Shown: piece by piece, positions 48,960-61,600 of the stretch | Layout of the letters: each line of letters begins with the position of its first letter | How positions within the stretch are numbered: position 1 is the stretch's first letter | From: Pleodorina starrii | Taxonomy: Eukaryota > Chlorophyta > Chlorophyceae > Chlamydomonadales > Volvocaceae | Assembly (NCBI GenBank): GCA_030267565.1 | Contig: BRXU01000011.1 | Coordinates: 610,501 to 674,500 of the forward strand | Length of the DNA: 64,000 nt | Reading direction: 5' to 3' | Notes under the pieces: generated by a model | What the model was told of the DNA's origin: nothing | What the model saw: only the letters and a program-made list of their open reading frames with translations | Databases searched by the model: none | Made by a program: the position numbers and the translations under genes

Positions 48960-49899
48960 TTCGCAGCGTTTGAAAAGGAAAAGTAATGCGCGTGCAGGAC
49001 TCCGACGAGCAGTAAACGTAAAGTGTTTGCCTAACGGCTAAAGCTTGCGCTACAGAGCAAAATGGTCTGCTACCTTCCCGCCTATGAAGCTGATTGAGCG
49101 TCACAGCCGCCGTAGCACAGGCAAAGCCACCTGAGCCCTTAGCGCACCCACATATGGAACCTGGAAAGTCATTAAGTTATGGCAACGATCCGATGCCAAC
49201 CAAAACCGAAAAGGAGCGGTTGTTTCCGTTGTAAAGCGCAGTTGCCGGTAATCTCGTAATCAGCAGTTCGAAAGTTCGGGCCTTCGGCCTTACGAGAACG
49301 GGAGTACGGGACGGCAGCGGCTTCGCAAGCAGTTACCCAGCGCGGCAGGAGCTTTATTGGGGATCACTGCCGCCAGCCCATGAGGGGTGACGACTGGCGA
49401 GGTGCGGCAACTTTAGCAACGCGCTAAGCCTCAGCATCAACCTAGCCCATTTCAACCCTGCTCAAACTTCCTGTCGCGATTCACAACACGTGCGCAGTAC
49501 AGCGCGCGCAAATGCCGGCCGCCTTCGACCAGATGACCCAACTATGGCGGCCGGCGGCAGCTGCATCTCGGCCAGAGGCCGCGTCCCGCGAGATTCCCCC
49601 CCAGTAGTGACAGTCGTACAGTCTACATTGCGTCATAAGTTTCGATGCCGAATCCCCATCTCGAGCGTACCATTGCCGGCAATTAAAAATGCGACAGTGC
49701 TAAGTGCGGGCAACGCGATACACGATGTGTCATACACGCAGAACGTCGTGTCGTGACACTCCCAGGCCCTCGTCCAGTACGACGGGGGCATTGCGCTCAG
49801 CTTCGGCAAAGCACCGCTCTCGGCTGCCGCCCCACCCCACCCCACCACACTACACCCCACCCCACCCCACCCCACCACACCCCACCGCGCGTCATGCCG
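48960..49899. other. Importin-4 promoter region and GT61 3' flank
   Basis: This stretch has no convincing coding frame. The bases next to 48960 are the importin-4 5' UTR and promoter, with lower GC. The right part is the 3' flank of the glycosyltransferase, ending in a CCCCA-rich repeat at about 49843-49887. Confidence 0.5.
49843..49887. repeat. CCCCA/CCACA pentanucleotide repeat
   Basis: An imperfect (CCCCA)n run just past the stop codon of the GT61 gene (49900-49902). Confidence 0.85.
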
Positions 49900-52800
49900 T
49901 CACCCCGGCGGCAGCAAGAACTTCGCACTGCCCGATGAAACGTGTTGCGAGAAATTCGCAAATCCCAGCGGCCCCAAGATCACTCCACCGCTCCTCCCCC
50001 AATCGCCTGTCGCGCCTCCACCTCCTCCTCCACTGCCGCTGCCGCCGCCAATCCCAGCGTCGCCGCCACCTCCGCCGCCGCTGTCCTGCAACCCGCCGTC
50101 CCTGGCCGGCTCCCCCGGCAGTGCGTAGCCGTGCAGCTCGTTCGCGGCTTTGGCGGCGGCGTACGCCTCCGGGTTTCGGAGCAGGCTGCCCACGTGCCGT
50201 ACCATCGCCATGAGGCCGTCCGGTCGCAGCGTGAGGTGTTGGTCGCGCGCAAAGTGACCGCCGCCGGCGCGTGTGTTGACGCCGCCGGCGGGTTGACGGA
50301 CGGCAAGCTCCCAATCCGAGGGGCTGCATTGCGTGGGGTCCTCGATGTTGTAGGCATGGAAGCGAACCTGCACACAAGGGTCAGATACGGGGGATGTGGG
50401 TGCGGACGCAGGGACAGAGGGGGTGCTGATCTGAAGAACCTGCAGAATTTAGTGTGCGCCACATCAGCACCCCGACGCGGCCCTCCGAAGTAGCCGACCC
50501 ACGGGTCACTCCGCTCCCAGCCGACCCACGGGTCACATCTCTCACCTTGTCTCCCAGCCGTGGCAGATTGATCGCCATGTGCACGTCGACCCACCAGGGG
50601 AAGCCGCTGCCGAAGCCGCAGGGCCGCACCTCCAGCACCGCCGCCGCCGTGCCGCCAACGGGAGTCAGGAAGAAGCCGTTGGTGGCGCCGGCACCGTGTA
50701 CGGCAACCAACACGTGCGACGAGCGCACGGCGGCGGCGGTGGCGCGGAAGCGGTCCAGGCCTGACAGCTGCGGAGTGTCGTACGTGATGAGGGGGCGGCA
50801 GGCGACACGGCGGAAGGAGCCCACTGCAGGGCCCCCGGAGCGAGTGAGCGAGTGAGCGAGCGAGCGCGCGAGCGAGAGAAGTGAGAAGGGCCCCCGAGGG
50901 AGGGCGGGACGGCGACCCAAATCGGGAAACGGAAGTGATGCGGCCAAAGCAGACGGGCAGAGTCGGCACACACAGGCGCACATGGATGACAGAAGCCCCA
51001 CAATGCACAGGGGGTGCACAGTGCACAGTGGCGAATCACAAAGCATTGAGAGTGGGGCGGGCGGCGTCTTCACAGCCTGAGACACAAGCCGGAACCGCTC
51101 ATCGCCGAACGTTCCCTAGAAACCCTTGCTCACCTCTTGCAACCGCCCGCCCCCCCCCCCGATATGAATCCAACGCTAGCAAAGGCGGGCGGGTTGCTCA
51201 CGGGTTGCTGCCTAGAGGCACCCCCCCTCCCCGCCCCGCCCCACCCGCCGCTCCCACACAAATCAACGCCATCTGGTTGGCGGGTGTGTGTCTCACCCGG
51301 TGTCCAGGGCACCCGGTTGCAGTGGTCGACCAGCTGGTGCAGATTGAGGAGGGAGCGCACACCGCCGTGGCGCGCCTCGATCGCCACACGAAGCGTCGAG
51401 TCGTCGTCCAGGGAGGGAAGGGCCGGCGGGGCAGCCGGACCGGCTGCGGCGGCGGCGGCGGCGGCGTCCGCGGAGCCGTGATGCGGCCCGCGGTCTCCTG
51501 AGGCTCCGAAACCCAGCGGGTCCGCTGGCAGCGGCCCGCCCACGGCGTCCAGATGGGCGGCCACCGCAGCGGCGGTTTGGAGCGGGGAGGACTCGTGGGT
51601 ACCTTGCAGCTTGCACACCACCACCTGCCGGGCGCGGAGAGGGGCCGGAAGGCCGGCGGGGAGAGGGGCACAAGGCAGGCGGGGAGAGGGGCCGGAGGCA
51701 GGCGGGGAGAGGGGCCGGAAGGCCGGGAAGGGCGAAGGGATCGGCGTTCACGCACTTGGGCTCGGATTTCGGTATGTTTTAGATTTCGCCAATCCAATCG
51801 GTATGTTTCAGATTTCGCCAACCCAATCCGATTCGGTTCGATACGATGCAATCAAATCTCATCTAGCCTTCCTGCCTTCCTGCCTGCCACCAGTTCTGTA
51901 ATCAGAATATCAGACTCGTCCACCACATCACGCCCTCCGAACATCCGGCAGGCAACCGCGGTATCGGTATGACGGCATCACGCTCACGTGCCACAACCCA
52001 CTTGTCAGCCGCCGGGGTTTTGTTCCGCCGCCAGTCCCGCGGATGGGCGAATGGGGTACAAATGGAACAACCGTCGCAAAGGGCAGTGTGCGGGTGGGTG
52101 GCGACGACCGCACTTCCACCCACGAGCCACGACCCACCTGCATAAAACAGGCCCTCGGGACGCCGTCGTGCGACCAGCTCAAACGCGCCGCGCCGCCGCC
52201 GTGTGCCGCCATCTCCGCCTCCGCCGCCATTCTCTCCAGGCTGGTGACGGGGCGGCTGGACAAGTGACCCAGCAGCGCCTGGTGGAAGGGACTGGGGCTC
52301 AGGCCGGCAGGCAGCGCCAGGGCGAGCGTTACGTCCTTGCCTGGGGATGGGGGAGACAAGGGAGGGAGAGAAGGGAGGGAGATCTGTCGTGGGAGGGCGG
52401 CCTGCAGAGGCGGGCGTTGACATGTGTGTGGGGGGGGGGAGGGGGAGGGGCAGGAAGGGGCCGCAGAAGGCATACGAAGGGCGGCCTGCCGGATGAGGTT
52501 AAGTTTCGGAGCTATCGAGCTATCGGCAGGAAAGACCGATGGGCCTCCGACGCTCCTCTCTTCAGTCTTCACGCTGCAGGCCGGCGGCCCGTCTCCGCAG
52601 CCCCCGGTCCCTCCCAAGTCCGTAACCGCCGCCGCCCCTGCGGTCCCCAGCCGCCCATCCCCCTACCCAGGCTCACCAGGCCCATACGGTATGAGCCATA
52701 CCTTTCCCCGGGACGCCTCGCCTCCACAGCCCACCAGCCCCGGACCCCGGCACCCAAATCCTAAACCTAAAACCTAAAGTTCGGGACACCAGCCCCCCAC

Positions 52801-54001
52801 GCCCCCAGCCCTCCAACCCACCGGGCAGCCGCCTCTGCACCCGGAACCACAGGTCGGCGGTGCTGGCTCCGTTGGCGAAGAACTCCCCGAAATTGAAGGG
52901 CCAGTCCGCCAGCAGCAACACCGGCAGCGTGCAGCGCGAGAAGGCGGGCGCGTGGTGGTGGTGGTGGTGCTGCTGCTGCTGCTGCAGGGCGGGGTGGGAC
53001 TCAAGCCGGGTGGCGGGCCGGATGTGCAACGTGGCGGCGTCCTGTGAGGCAAGAGGGTGCAGGGCGGAGCAGGGCGGAGCACTCAGGGCGAAACAGATGA
53101 GGGGAGAGAAGGTGGACGGGATCGGGTGATGTGTGATGTGTGACCCGTGGGTCTTTGGGTGCAGTTGAGATGCGCCGTCGCGTGGCAGGGTCAGGGTCAG
53201 CGCATGTGAGGCGTGCGGGGAGCTGTGGGATGGAAGTTTGCTGGGATGGGCTGTTGCGGAAGCCGGCCGTGCACTGCCCTTCAGCACGTGGGGTTGGTTT
53301 GGGTGGGGTGTGGTGGGGTTCCGTCGGGCGCGATTGACTCGGGCGGGTGGGTCCTGCACCCCTGCTGCCCGGCAGGTCGCAGCCCACCTGGTTGCCCACG
53401 ATGGCATCGCTGTTCATGGCTCCAGGGATATTCCAAGAGCTCGTCCAGGTGCTGGAGTTGGGGGAGAAAGTTGAGGGGGGAGTTCCGGGGACAGGTTGCC
53501 ATGTTGCCCATTGCGGCAGGTTGCCATGTTGCCCATCCCGCGCCAACGACCCCTTGCGAGGTGGGTGCGTCTCAACCCGCGAAGGCAGTGCAGAGTCGCA
53601 TCCCAAGATGTGGCGGGTTAAGGAGCTATCGAGTTCGTGGAAACGTGAAAGCCGACTTACGGCAGGTACGACACAGGTGAACGAAGCTCGCTGCGGTTAG
53701 TCTCCGGGTTGTAGCTGGCATAATGAGCCGGGTCATACGAGACCAGCGCATCCTGATGCAAGCAAACTTGGCGCAAGACCTTGCAGAAATCGGCTGGTAA
53801 ATTGGCTTCGTCAACGACCGGCGGGACGCAAGTGTGATCTTCCGCACAAGTTTGTAAGATCTTTGATGAGAAAACAACAAATACAATCAATGCATGAAAC
53901 ACATGCGAGGTGCGCCCTGAATGCTGACCGTGGGGCGAAACCTTAACCGTCGATGGAAAATGCAGCATGCATGTATCGCTTTTGATTGGTAATGTTAACA
54001 T
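49900..54001 (-). CDS. GT61 (DUF563) family glycosyltransferase, type II membrane protein
   Basis: Seven exons, 53661-54001, 53388-53451, 52822-53041, 52138-52340, 51297-51624, 50546-50823 and 49900-50367, sum to 1,902 bases: exactly 633 codons plus TGA. One hydrophobic stretch (HVFHALIVFVVFSSKI, about residues 33-48) near the N-terminus suits a Golgi signal anchor. The catalytic part shows NFGEFFANGASTADLWFRV and the family hallmark VAVHGAGATNGFFLTP followed by VLEVRPCGFG. GT61 enzymes transfer xylose, arabinose or GlcNAc to glycoproteins or wall polymers; the substrate here cannot be told. Lineage-specific inserts are a Gln/His run near 52965-52985, an Ala run near 51445-51475 and a Gly run near 50020-50095. 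The start codon lies inside a 125-bp tandem duplication. Two GACCCACGGGTC palindromes sit in intron 6. Confidence 0.83.
50496..50534. repeat. Pair of GACCCACGGGTC palindromes
   Basis: Two identical 12-base palindromes, 50496-50507 and 50523-50534, start 27 bases apart in the GT61 intron between exons 51297-51624... 50546-50823 and 49900-50367, just downstream of the donor at 50545. They belong to a family of at least 14 copies in the window. Confidence 0.9.
51765..51835. repeat. Imperfect 30-bp tandem repeat
   Basis: The unit ggtatgttttagatttcgcc, followed by aatccaatc, is repeated about twice with a few changes in a GT61 intron. It follows a G/A-rich minisatellite (about 51640-51730, units like ggggagaggggccggaggc). 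Confidence 0.7.
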
Positions 54002-54160
54002 TTCATGGCTTAAGCATTTTAAGCATTTGACAAGTTGCGCCCTGAATGCTGACTGTGGGGCGAAACCTTAACCGTCGATGGAAAATGCAGCATGCATATA
54101 TCGCTTTTGATTGGTAATGTTAACATTTCATGGCTTAAGCATTTTAAGCATTTGACAAGT
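53911..54160. repeat. 125-bp tandem duplication over the GT61 start codon
   Basis: Bases 53911-54035 are repeated at 54036-54160 with about two substitutions (gaccg/gactg and catgtat/catatat). The copy nearer the gene carries the ATG used for GT61 (53999-54001). The distal copy carries the equivalent ATG (54124-54126) but runs into an in-frame TAA after about 40 codons. Confidence 0.93.
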
Positions 54161-55222
54161 TGGTTTCCGCTTTACACCATCATCAACTACGAAGTTGCTC
54201 GTTGTCGTACAACGCCAACGGTCCGCGAGGAGTCCGCGCTTCCGCCGCAGTGCAAATGCTCTTGTCCGATGGTAGGGTGCGTCTGCCATGCTGCCAAAAC
54301 CTGTCAAACACGGAGCTGAAGCATTATTACTGTTGCAAGCATTTGCACCAGTTTACCTGTGAAACGCCCAAATCAGCTTACACACTCAGGCTTGCGTATG
54401 GATGTGGGGCTTGAAATGTCGGCGAAGCACCGGTGTTACAAACAGGAAGCAACGCTGGCTGCCTTTCTCCCCCCCCCGTCGACACCGGATGACAGCTCTT
54501 CATACATCACATAAGACACTCCTATTTCGCTCGGAATGAATTAGCAAGAGCTAGGCGGTTGAGGGGGGCCTGACAAGGGACAAAACTTCCTCTCGTCGGA
54601 AGTCATCCTCGTCACCACGAGTACGACGCTGCGCTATGTACAAATCACCAGGGCAACCACAATCGGGCTGAATCCTCTCAATAGTTCGTTCGTTATCATT
54701 CTCAGCATGTGTGAACAACATCACACCGCTTCGAAAAGGAAACAGGGGGAAAGCAAAAGAACCAAAAAGGGAAAGGAAACAATGCAGTTCTGCAACTCTT
54801 AAGCGACGCACGGTTGGCACGGTATGTCAGAAGTAATGATGCGGCGTCGCAGTCCGAAATCCTAACAACTAATTTCATCCCAAGGCGCATTAGGCTCATC
54901 AAAGCTCAGCTTGACGGCCGGTGATTGATTTCAGGGGTTTAGTTCCAGGCCCCTTCTCTAATTCGGCAGCAGCATGGTTCACAAGTGTTGACGTACGCAA
55001 GGCGTCTCGCAATGGGAGAAATTGTAAAGGGCGTGGCACTCCCCCTGCTGTTGAAGCGTCGCGCGTGCGCGTAAAATGTCAGACTGATATAGGTCCAACT
55101 AGTCTCGAATCCACGTCATCACACTACTCTCGCAGTCAGGCAGATATTTCAAAGCGATCTCGAATCAAAGCACACTCGGCCGCCAGTACGGCAATAGTAC
55201 AACCGACTGAATGTGGCTCGGT
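54161..55222. other. GT61 upstream region and R2 3' flank
   Basis: This A/T-richer spacer contains the GT61 promoter on the left and the R2 3' UTR on the right. No coding frame, repeat or named element is evident. Confidence 0.5.
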
Positions 55223-57597
55223 TTAGAAGTCCTCGTCCATGGAAAAGTTCTGGACCTTGCCCTGCAGCCCCGCCATGACGCCGCTCTTCTGATAGTCGCC
55301 GACGCGCTTCTCGAAGAAGTTGGTCTTGCCCCTGCAGAAGAGACGGCGGCAGGAAAAGCGATCAGCCGTCAAAAAAGCAACAAATCGTGCTTTATGACGC
55401 AATAACTCGACTGCTCTGCATTTCACTCCTCACCACATACCGATCATCTCGAGACAGCAGGACCAACTAAGCCGTTGTACTACAAAAATCGTTGACAAAC
55501 AGTTGGCAAATCTCCGTGAAGGACAATAATATCTGGTGAAAAAACCTGCTCGTCACTTACTGCAGCGAGATCATCTCCATGAACTCGAACGGGTTGGTCA
55601 CGTTGTAGACCTTGGAGCAGCCCAGCGCCACCAGCAGCCGGTCGGCCACGAAATGAATGTACTGGCTCATCAGCCGCGCGTTCATGCCGATCAGGTCCAC
55701 CGGCAGCGCGTCCGTGCAGAACTCGCACTCGATGGAGACGGCCTCCGTGATGATCTCGTGGATGCGCGACTCCGGCAGCTGCTTCGACAGCATGCTGCGA
55801 AGCAGGAATGGGGAGTGGGGGAGAGAAGAGACAACAGGGGAAGCTTATAGTAAGGGGTATGAGAGTCAGAGCGCGCTTTAGATGGTAAGCGCCAAATAAC
55901 AAGTTGTACACCTGCGATACATGACGCATATGAACGCTCTGAGGGGACGCAAAATCTTCAGGACATAGATCTCAGGAACACTAGAGGCTGCAACTCCGCG
56001 CGCGCACCTCTCGCACACCACACGCACCTGTAGAGCAGGCAGGCGAAGTCGGTGTGGAGGCCCTCGTCGCGCGAGATGAGCTCGTTGGAGAAGGTGAGGC
56101 CGGGCATCAGGCCGCGCTTCTTGAGCCAGAAGATGGAGCAGAACGAGCCGCTGAAGAAAATGCCCTCCACGGCGGAGAACGCCACCAGGCGCTCGGCGAA
56201 GGAGCTCTCGCTGCGGTTGGCAGGGCCGACGAGGACGGGGGTTGGGGGATCAGGACACGGGGGCGCTGTGGATACGAATTAGCCGATGCGGCCGTGGATA
56301 AAGTCTGCCGAGGATGCATGAAAAAAAGCGAGTAGTGACGCCGGTGTACTGTGGCGCGCGTTTGCATTGCTGTGGCTTCAGCGGCAGTGCCGCCCAGCTC
56401 TGTGTGTCTCGGATTCGCACCTGCCGATCCACTTGATCGCCCACTGGGCCTTCCGCTTGATGCAGGGCACGGTCTCGATGGAGTGGAACAGCTTGTGCTT
56501 CTCAGCCGGGTCCTTGATGTAGGTCTCCAGCAGCAGAGAGTACATCTCTGGAAGTTAACAAAAGGGCAGGTGGGGTTAAAAGGGGCAAGTGGGGAGAAAT
56601 GAAGACGTGGTTTACAGAGCGGAAGTCGACTCGTGAGGGCGCGACAAAACAGACAAGAACACAAAGAGCGGGGCGTTGACCGTAGGGAGTGACAGAAAAC
56701 TGGACTCGTGCGCGGGCCGTCTGCATACTATGTGCCAACAGCCGGCGTCTCTTGGCGGTCAAAGGGAGAAGGCGACCATGTTTCGGCAGGCGCACACGGC
56801 CACGACCACGCACCGGAGTGGATGTTCTCGATGGCGATCTGGAAGCCGTAGAACGCACGCGCCTGCAGGCGGTCGACACAGTTATGTGTCACTATCGTAG
56901 CAATATCGTAGCAATATCGTTCAGGCAGGATGCTTTCCCAGAGAGCATAAGGTGAAATGTCCCGCGAAAAGGTTCGACTGCGACCTACAAAAAGCGTAGC
57001 GGTTATCGCTGGTTGCGCACCTCGGGCAGCTGGACCTCCTTCATGAAGCGAACCGACAGATTCTCGTTGACAATGCCGTCGCTGGCGGCGAAGAACGCGA
57101 GGACGTGCGAAATGAAATGACGCTCGCCATCGGTGAGCTTCTCCCAGTGCTTCATGTCGTCGCCAAGGTCCACCTCCTCAGCTGCATAATGAAGCATGCA
57201 GATCAGGTAATTATCAACCGTTCAGCGGCTTGTACCAAGCATTCTGCGGGAAGGCTGGCGACAACGGCTCACCCGTCCAGAAGCTCGCCTCCGCCTTCTT
57301 GTACATCTCCCAAATCTTAGGATATTTGATAGGGAACATGCAAAAGCGGTCCGGGTTCTCGTCCAGCAGCGGGTCCGGGTCGCGCATGCTTTTGCGCGGG
57401 CTGGTAAACAAGTCATGCTTGGCGAGCGACTTGGTCACTTTGGACGGTGACGGATCCTCATCCATCACGCTCTTCCGCTTGCCGGGCGTCTGCTTGCTGG
57501 GCGTCCCAGTGCGCGAGCCAAGCTTGCTGGCGCGAGTGGGCGACATCATGGACTTAGGCTGGACATCCTTGAGAGGCTGGACATCGTGGGACTCCAT
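55223..57597 (-). CDS. RNR2: Ribonucleoside-diphosphate reductase small subunit R2 (class Ia)
   Basis: R2 holds the di-iron/tyrosyl radical that drives reduction of ribonucleotides by R1. Seven exons, 57273-57597, 57021-57181, 56814-56862, 56421-56547, 56028-56210, 55561-55794 and 55223-55331, give exactly 395 residues. All expected iron and radical residues are visible: Asp in [13 protein letters not shown], Glu and His in AIENIHSEMYSL (with the radical Tyr), Glu in [11 protein letters not shown] and Glu and His in [12 protein letters not shown]. The C-terminal tail FSMDEDF is the R1-docking peptide. Residues 1-85 are a basic Ser/Thr-Pro-rich extension ([31 protein letters not shown]) typical of cell-cycle-phosphorylated R2 proteins. 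The start is the first ATG of a clean frame. Confidence 0.96.
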
Positions 57598-58605
57598 CTT
57601 TGTATGGCAGGTGTGGATATGTAGGTCAGAAAGGGTTGACCAGTAGAAGATGGCAGATAGAAGTCCTATATGTTTTTTATAGCTTGAATTTTGCGCCCGT
57701 GCGGTGTCGTACTACGTCGTGCTGCGCTGCAATCGTGTGGTAATGAGCAGCCACTCGCTGGTCATTGGCTCACATCCCTTACACATGCGTCCTCGCTACA
57801 GCCTCAGCTGCCGCCCAGCGCGAACGAGCACGAACTGAATGGGATACACCAGGGACGCGTGACGTTAACTGCTTCAGGCGACGCCGCTTGCCTTGCGCCC
57901 TCATAACCCTTGCCCTCATAATGGCATTTGTACAACAAAGCATGCCAAATATTCATGTATAACTTATGCGTTCAGCAGTCGTTTTGCATCCGTGGTGCAT
58001 GCGGCAGTCACGTCGCCGGAAAACTGCTGCCGGAAAACTTTAGCCGAAGCAAACGGAAGGTTTCGTGACTATTCATTGTGGGGGCACCGCGCGCATTGTT
58101 GCACATACAGTGAGCGCGAAAACCATGATGACCAGCTGTTGACAGCTGACGGTCCGCCCGAAGACGGGAAGACCTCTCTTTGCGACATCGTTTTGTTTGG
58201 ACACAAAGCAGTGACGGCATCTCCGTTACATATCCTCTTCCTTCTGAAAAATTCCTTGCAACATCCGCTTGCCAAAGAGCGAAACAATAGTCATCGATGC
58301 ATACGTCGCGGCCAGGAGATGCGTAGCAGAGCCCTCAAGGCCGTGCCATAACTACGCCGCGCGAGGTGTCGTGCTTCCAACTCCATTCATCGTTCATCAA
58401 CTTTCATGTGCCCCTGCGATGCCCAACGCGGGGACAGTAACTGCGCCATGGCCCGAGCGCCCCCAATGCCAAATGCCCCGCCTCGGCAGGCAGTAACAAA
58501 GGCTCCGTGCTCCACAATCCCACACCGCATTGTTCGAATCCCTCCATGCTGTAGAGATCAAAAAATAAACACACCCGGCCCGTTCCATTGCGGCCCCGGT
58601 GACCT
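57598..58605. other. R2 promoter region and SDR 3' flank
   Basis: The spacer contains no coding frame. A TTACA at 58226-58230 (TGTAA on the minus strand) may be the poly(A) signal of the SDR gene, 376 bases past its stop. I looked for a cell-cycle promoter motif ahead of R2 and cannot name one. Confidence 0.5.
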
Positions 58606-61600
58606 TCAGTGGTGGCGCTTTCCCTTGGCCTTGCCCTTGCCGCCACCACCGCCCTTGTGGCCCCCCTTGCCGCCGCCACCGCTGCTGCCGCCGCCGGCGG
58701 GGGTAGCCTTACCCGCGGACGCCTCCTCGCCGTCGCCACCTTCGCTAGCGGGCGTCGCCGCCCCGCTGCCCTTCGTACTCGCCGGCGGGGCGCCCCCACC
58801 CGAGCTCGAGCCCGAGCCCCCGCCCGAACCAGAGCGCGATCCGCCGCCTTGCCGCCGGTCCGCTTTCGCGCCGCTGCCGCCGCTGGCCGGCGCCGCCGCC
58901 GGCGTCGGCGGCGTCGGCGTCACCGCCGCGGCCGCCGGCGTCGGCGTCACCGCCGCCGCGGCCGCGGCCACGCCCGCGTCGCTGCCCAGCCCGACAACTG
59001 GCGCCGGGGCCGGCACCGCGCCGGCACCGGCGGCGGCGGCGGCGCCAGCGCTACCCGACGTAACGCTCGCATCGCGCTGCCGCTCCGGATGGCCGCCGCC
59101 GGCGGCCGCCGGCCGGCGCCGTGCGCCGCCGCCGCCGCCACCGCCGCCGCCGGCCTTGCCAGCGCCCGCCGGCGCTGGGTCCTGCTCCCCCATGTGCATA
59201 CGTTTGTGCGGCGGCGGCGCCGCCTGCGCGGGCAGCAGCTCGTCGTCCTCGAACCGCGGCGCCACGATCAGCACCTCGCCGCCGCCGCCGGCGGCACCGG
59301 TAGCGGCGCCGGCGGCGTTGGGCGACGGCCCCGGCAGCACGATGCCGTGCTCTGCCGCCAGGTGCTGCAGCGTCTCCGGCGGCGGCGGCACCGGTGGCAG
59401 CGGCGGCGGCGGCGGCGGGCCGTGCGCCGCCTCCTCGCCGCCGGCGCCGTCCTCGACGTCAGACTCGCGGCGAGTCGCCACCAGACGCCGACGTGCGGCA
59501 CCGCCGGCGTCTTCGGAGCCGCCGCCGCCGGCGGCGGCGGGCGGGAACAGGTTGGCGGCGGCCGCGATGGCGACGGCGGACTCGGGCTCGCTGCCGCTGC
59601 CGCACTCCGGGCCGGCGGAGGCGTGGCGGCGGCGGGCGAGGGCTGACGGTTGGACGTCAGGCGCGGCGGCCTGCAGTGGAGGAGCGTGGTGGCGGGAAAG
59701 AGCGTGGTGGCGATTGGCGAGATGAAGACGAATGCGGGGGCCGGCAGGCGGCGGGGGAAGGATTCCATCTCTCTTGCCTACTACCCCTAGGCATCTCCAG
59801 CGGAGATAGGGGACTTAGGAGACAACATCAAGTCTACCGAGCGACGGAGTACGAACGGAGCCGTACGGCAGCTGATGTCGTTCGCCGTACCGTACCTTGG
59901 CGGGCGACATGACGGGGCGCTTGCGGTTGGGGTTGGCGGCGCTGAGGGGGCTGTCCACAACCTCCGCGTCAGCGTCGCCGCCGCCGGGCAGCTTGACGGT
60001 GGGGCTGGGGGGCGGCCGCCGCTTGGTGGCGGCGGCACCGCCGGCGTCCTGCGTTGGGTGTTCAGGAGAGAGCAAAGGGGGTTTCAGATGGATTTGGTAC
60101 AGCGGTATGGCGATGTTTCGCCGGGTGTCAGCGGCGGCCATTGGAGATAGGGTTCTAGGGGGTTTTTATGGTTTGGTTTTTTGGTTTGGTTTTAGGGTTT
60201 AGGCTTTGTAGGGTTGGGTTTTAGGGTTGGGTTACTGGGGGAGTGGTGTCCACACGAACCCCGCCAACGGGGCCGCGGGGGGGGGGGGAGCGACCCGTTC
60301 GCATGGGGGTGAAGTCTCCCACCATGTACAGCGTGGCACCGTGCAATGCAGTACGACATCGAACCGTACGGCTGCGGCTGTACGGCAGCGTCCGTACGGC
60401 ATCTCACCTGCGGCGTGCGCGGCACCGCGTCCGCGGCCCCAGCTCCCGCGCCCCCTCCCTCCAGAGGCAGGGGGAGGGGGAGCAGGTGCGCCGCCGCCTC
60501 CGCCGGCGCCGGCGGCGGCGCGTGGGCCGCCGCCGTCAGGCCCGCCACCTTCTCGCTGTATGACCACAGCGCCGCCGCCAGGTGGGTGTCGTACGTCTGT
60601 ACAGCGGAGCGCACCGGCACCGTCTGGTTGAACACCCTGCGCACGCCACCACCACCACCAGCAGGGGCATGGGTTTGGAGTTCCGGTGGTTTTGGGGTGA
60701 GGGAGAGGGCTCCAGGGGGGGAATCGACCCTAAAACCCTGACTACGGAAAGGGGCTCAAAAGAGACACCGATATGAGAAAGTGGTGGACGAGGTCACGAG
60801 GAGCAGGAGGGGGAGGACAGGAAGGCGGAGGAGAAGGGGGAAGGAGAACAAGGGGAAGGAGGGAGGGAGAGGTCCGTGATGCGGATGATTTCCGCGAGTT
60901 GCGCCCGGGCACACACCCATACACACCCATACACACCCATACACACCCATACACACCCATACACACACGCCGACGCACCTTCCTCCGGAGAAGCGCCTCA
61001 GCGGGTAGTCCGCCAGGGACTGCAGCAGCATGGCAGTGCCGTACAGCGACGGCTTGACGAAACCCAGCCAGTGCCGCCACGCGCCATCCACCAGCGTGAG
61101 CAGGGGGCTGGCGAAGGCCCCGCGGGCGTAGTAGCGCAGATCCTGGGAGGGCGCCAACACGTGCGGCGCGCGGTCCTGCAGGGACAGTTGGTTCGGTTGG
61201 GTTGGTTGGTTGACCGTTGCTTCGAAACGGTTGGTTCGGTAGTTATCATTGTCGTAATGACGACTGAAATAGTTGGGACGCTTCCAATGAACTGGTAGAC
61301 CTGGTCACACGACCGAGGTTTTTTTCCCCTCCAGTACGGCAGTCCTGAACAGAGTACGGCACTCACCTGCTCCCAGGGCCGTGTGGCGGCCGACACCAGC
61401 ACCTCCGCCCCGTCCTCGGGGGGAGCGTACAGCGTCTCGATAACCCATTTGGCGGGCGGTACGGCAAGGGCGGGCACCTCGTCCCAAATGGAGGTACGAA
61501 CGCCGCCGGGGTCGACGGCACACGACTTGAAGGGTTCGGGAGGGAGGGCCCAGGGGGCGGGAGGCAGCAGCGGAGGGGCAGCAGCGGAGGGAGGAAGGGA

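Noticed and set aside
58520..58550. A tRNA B-box-like word (gttcgaatccc)
   Set aside because: The T-arm stem does not pair and there is no acceptor, D or anticodon arm around it.
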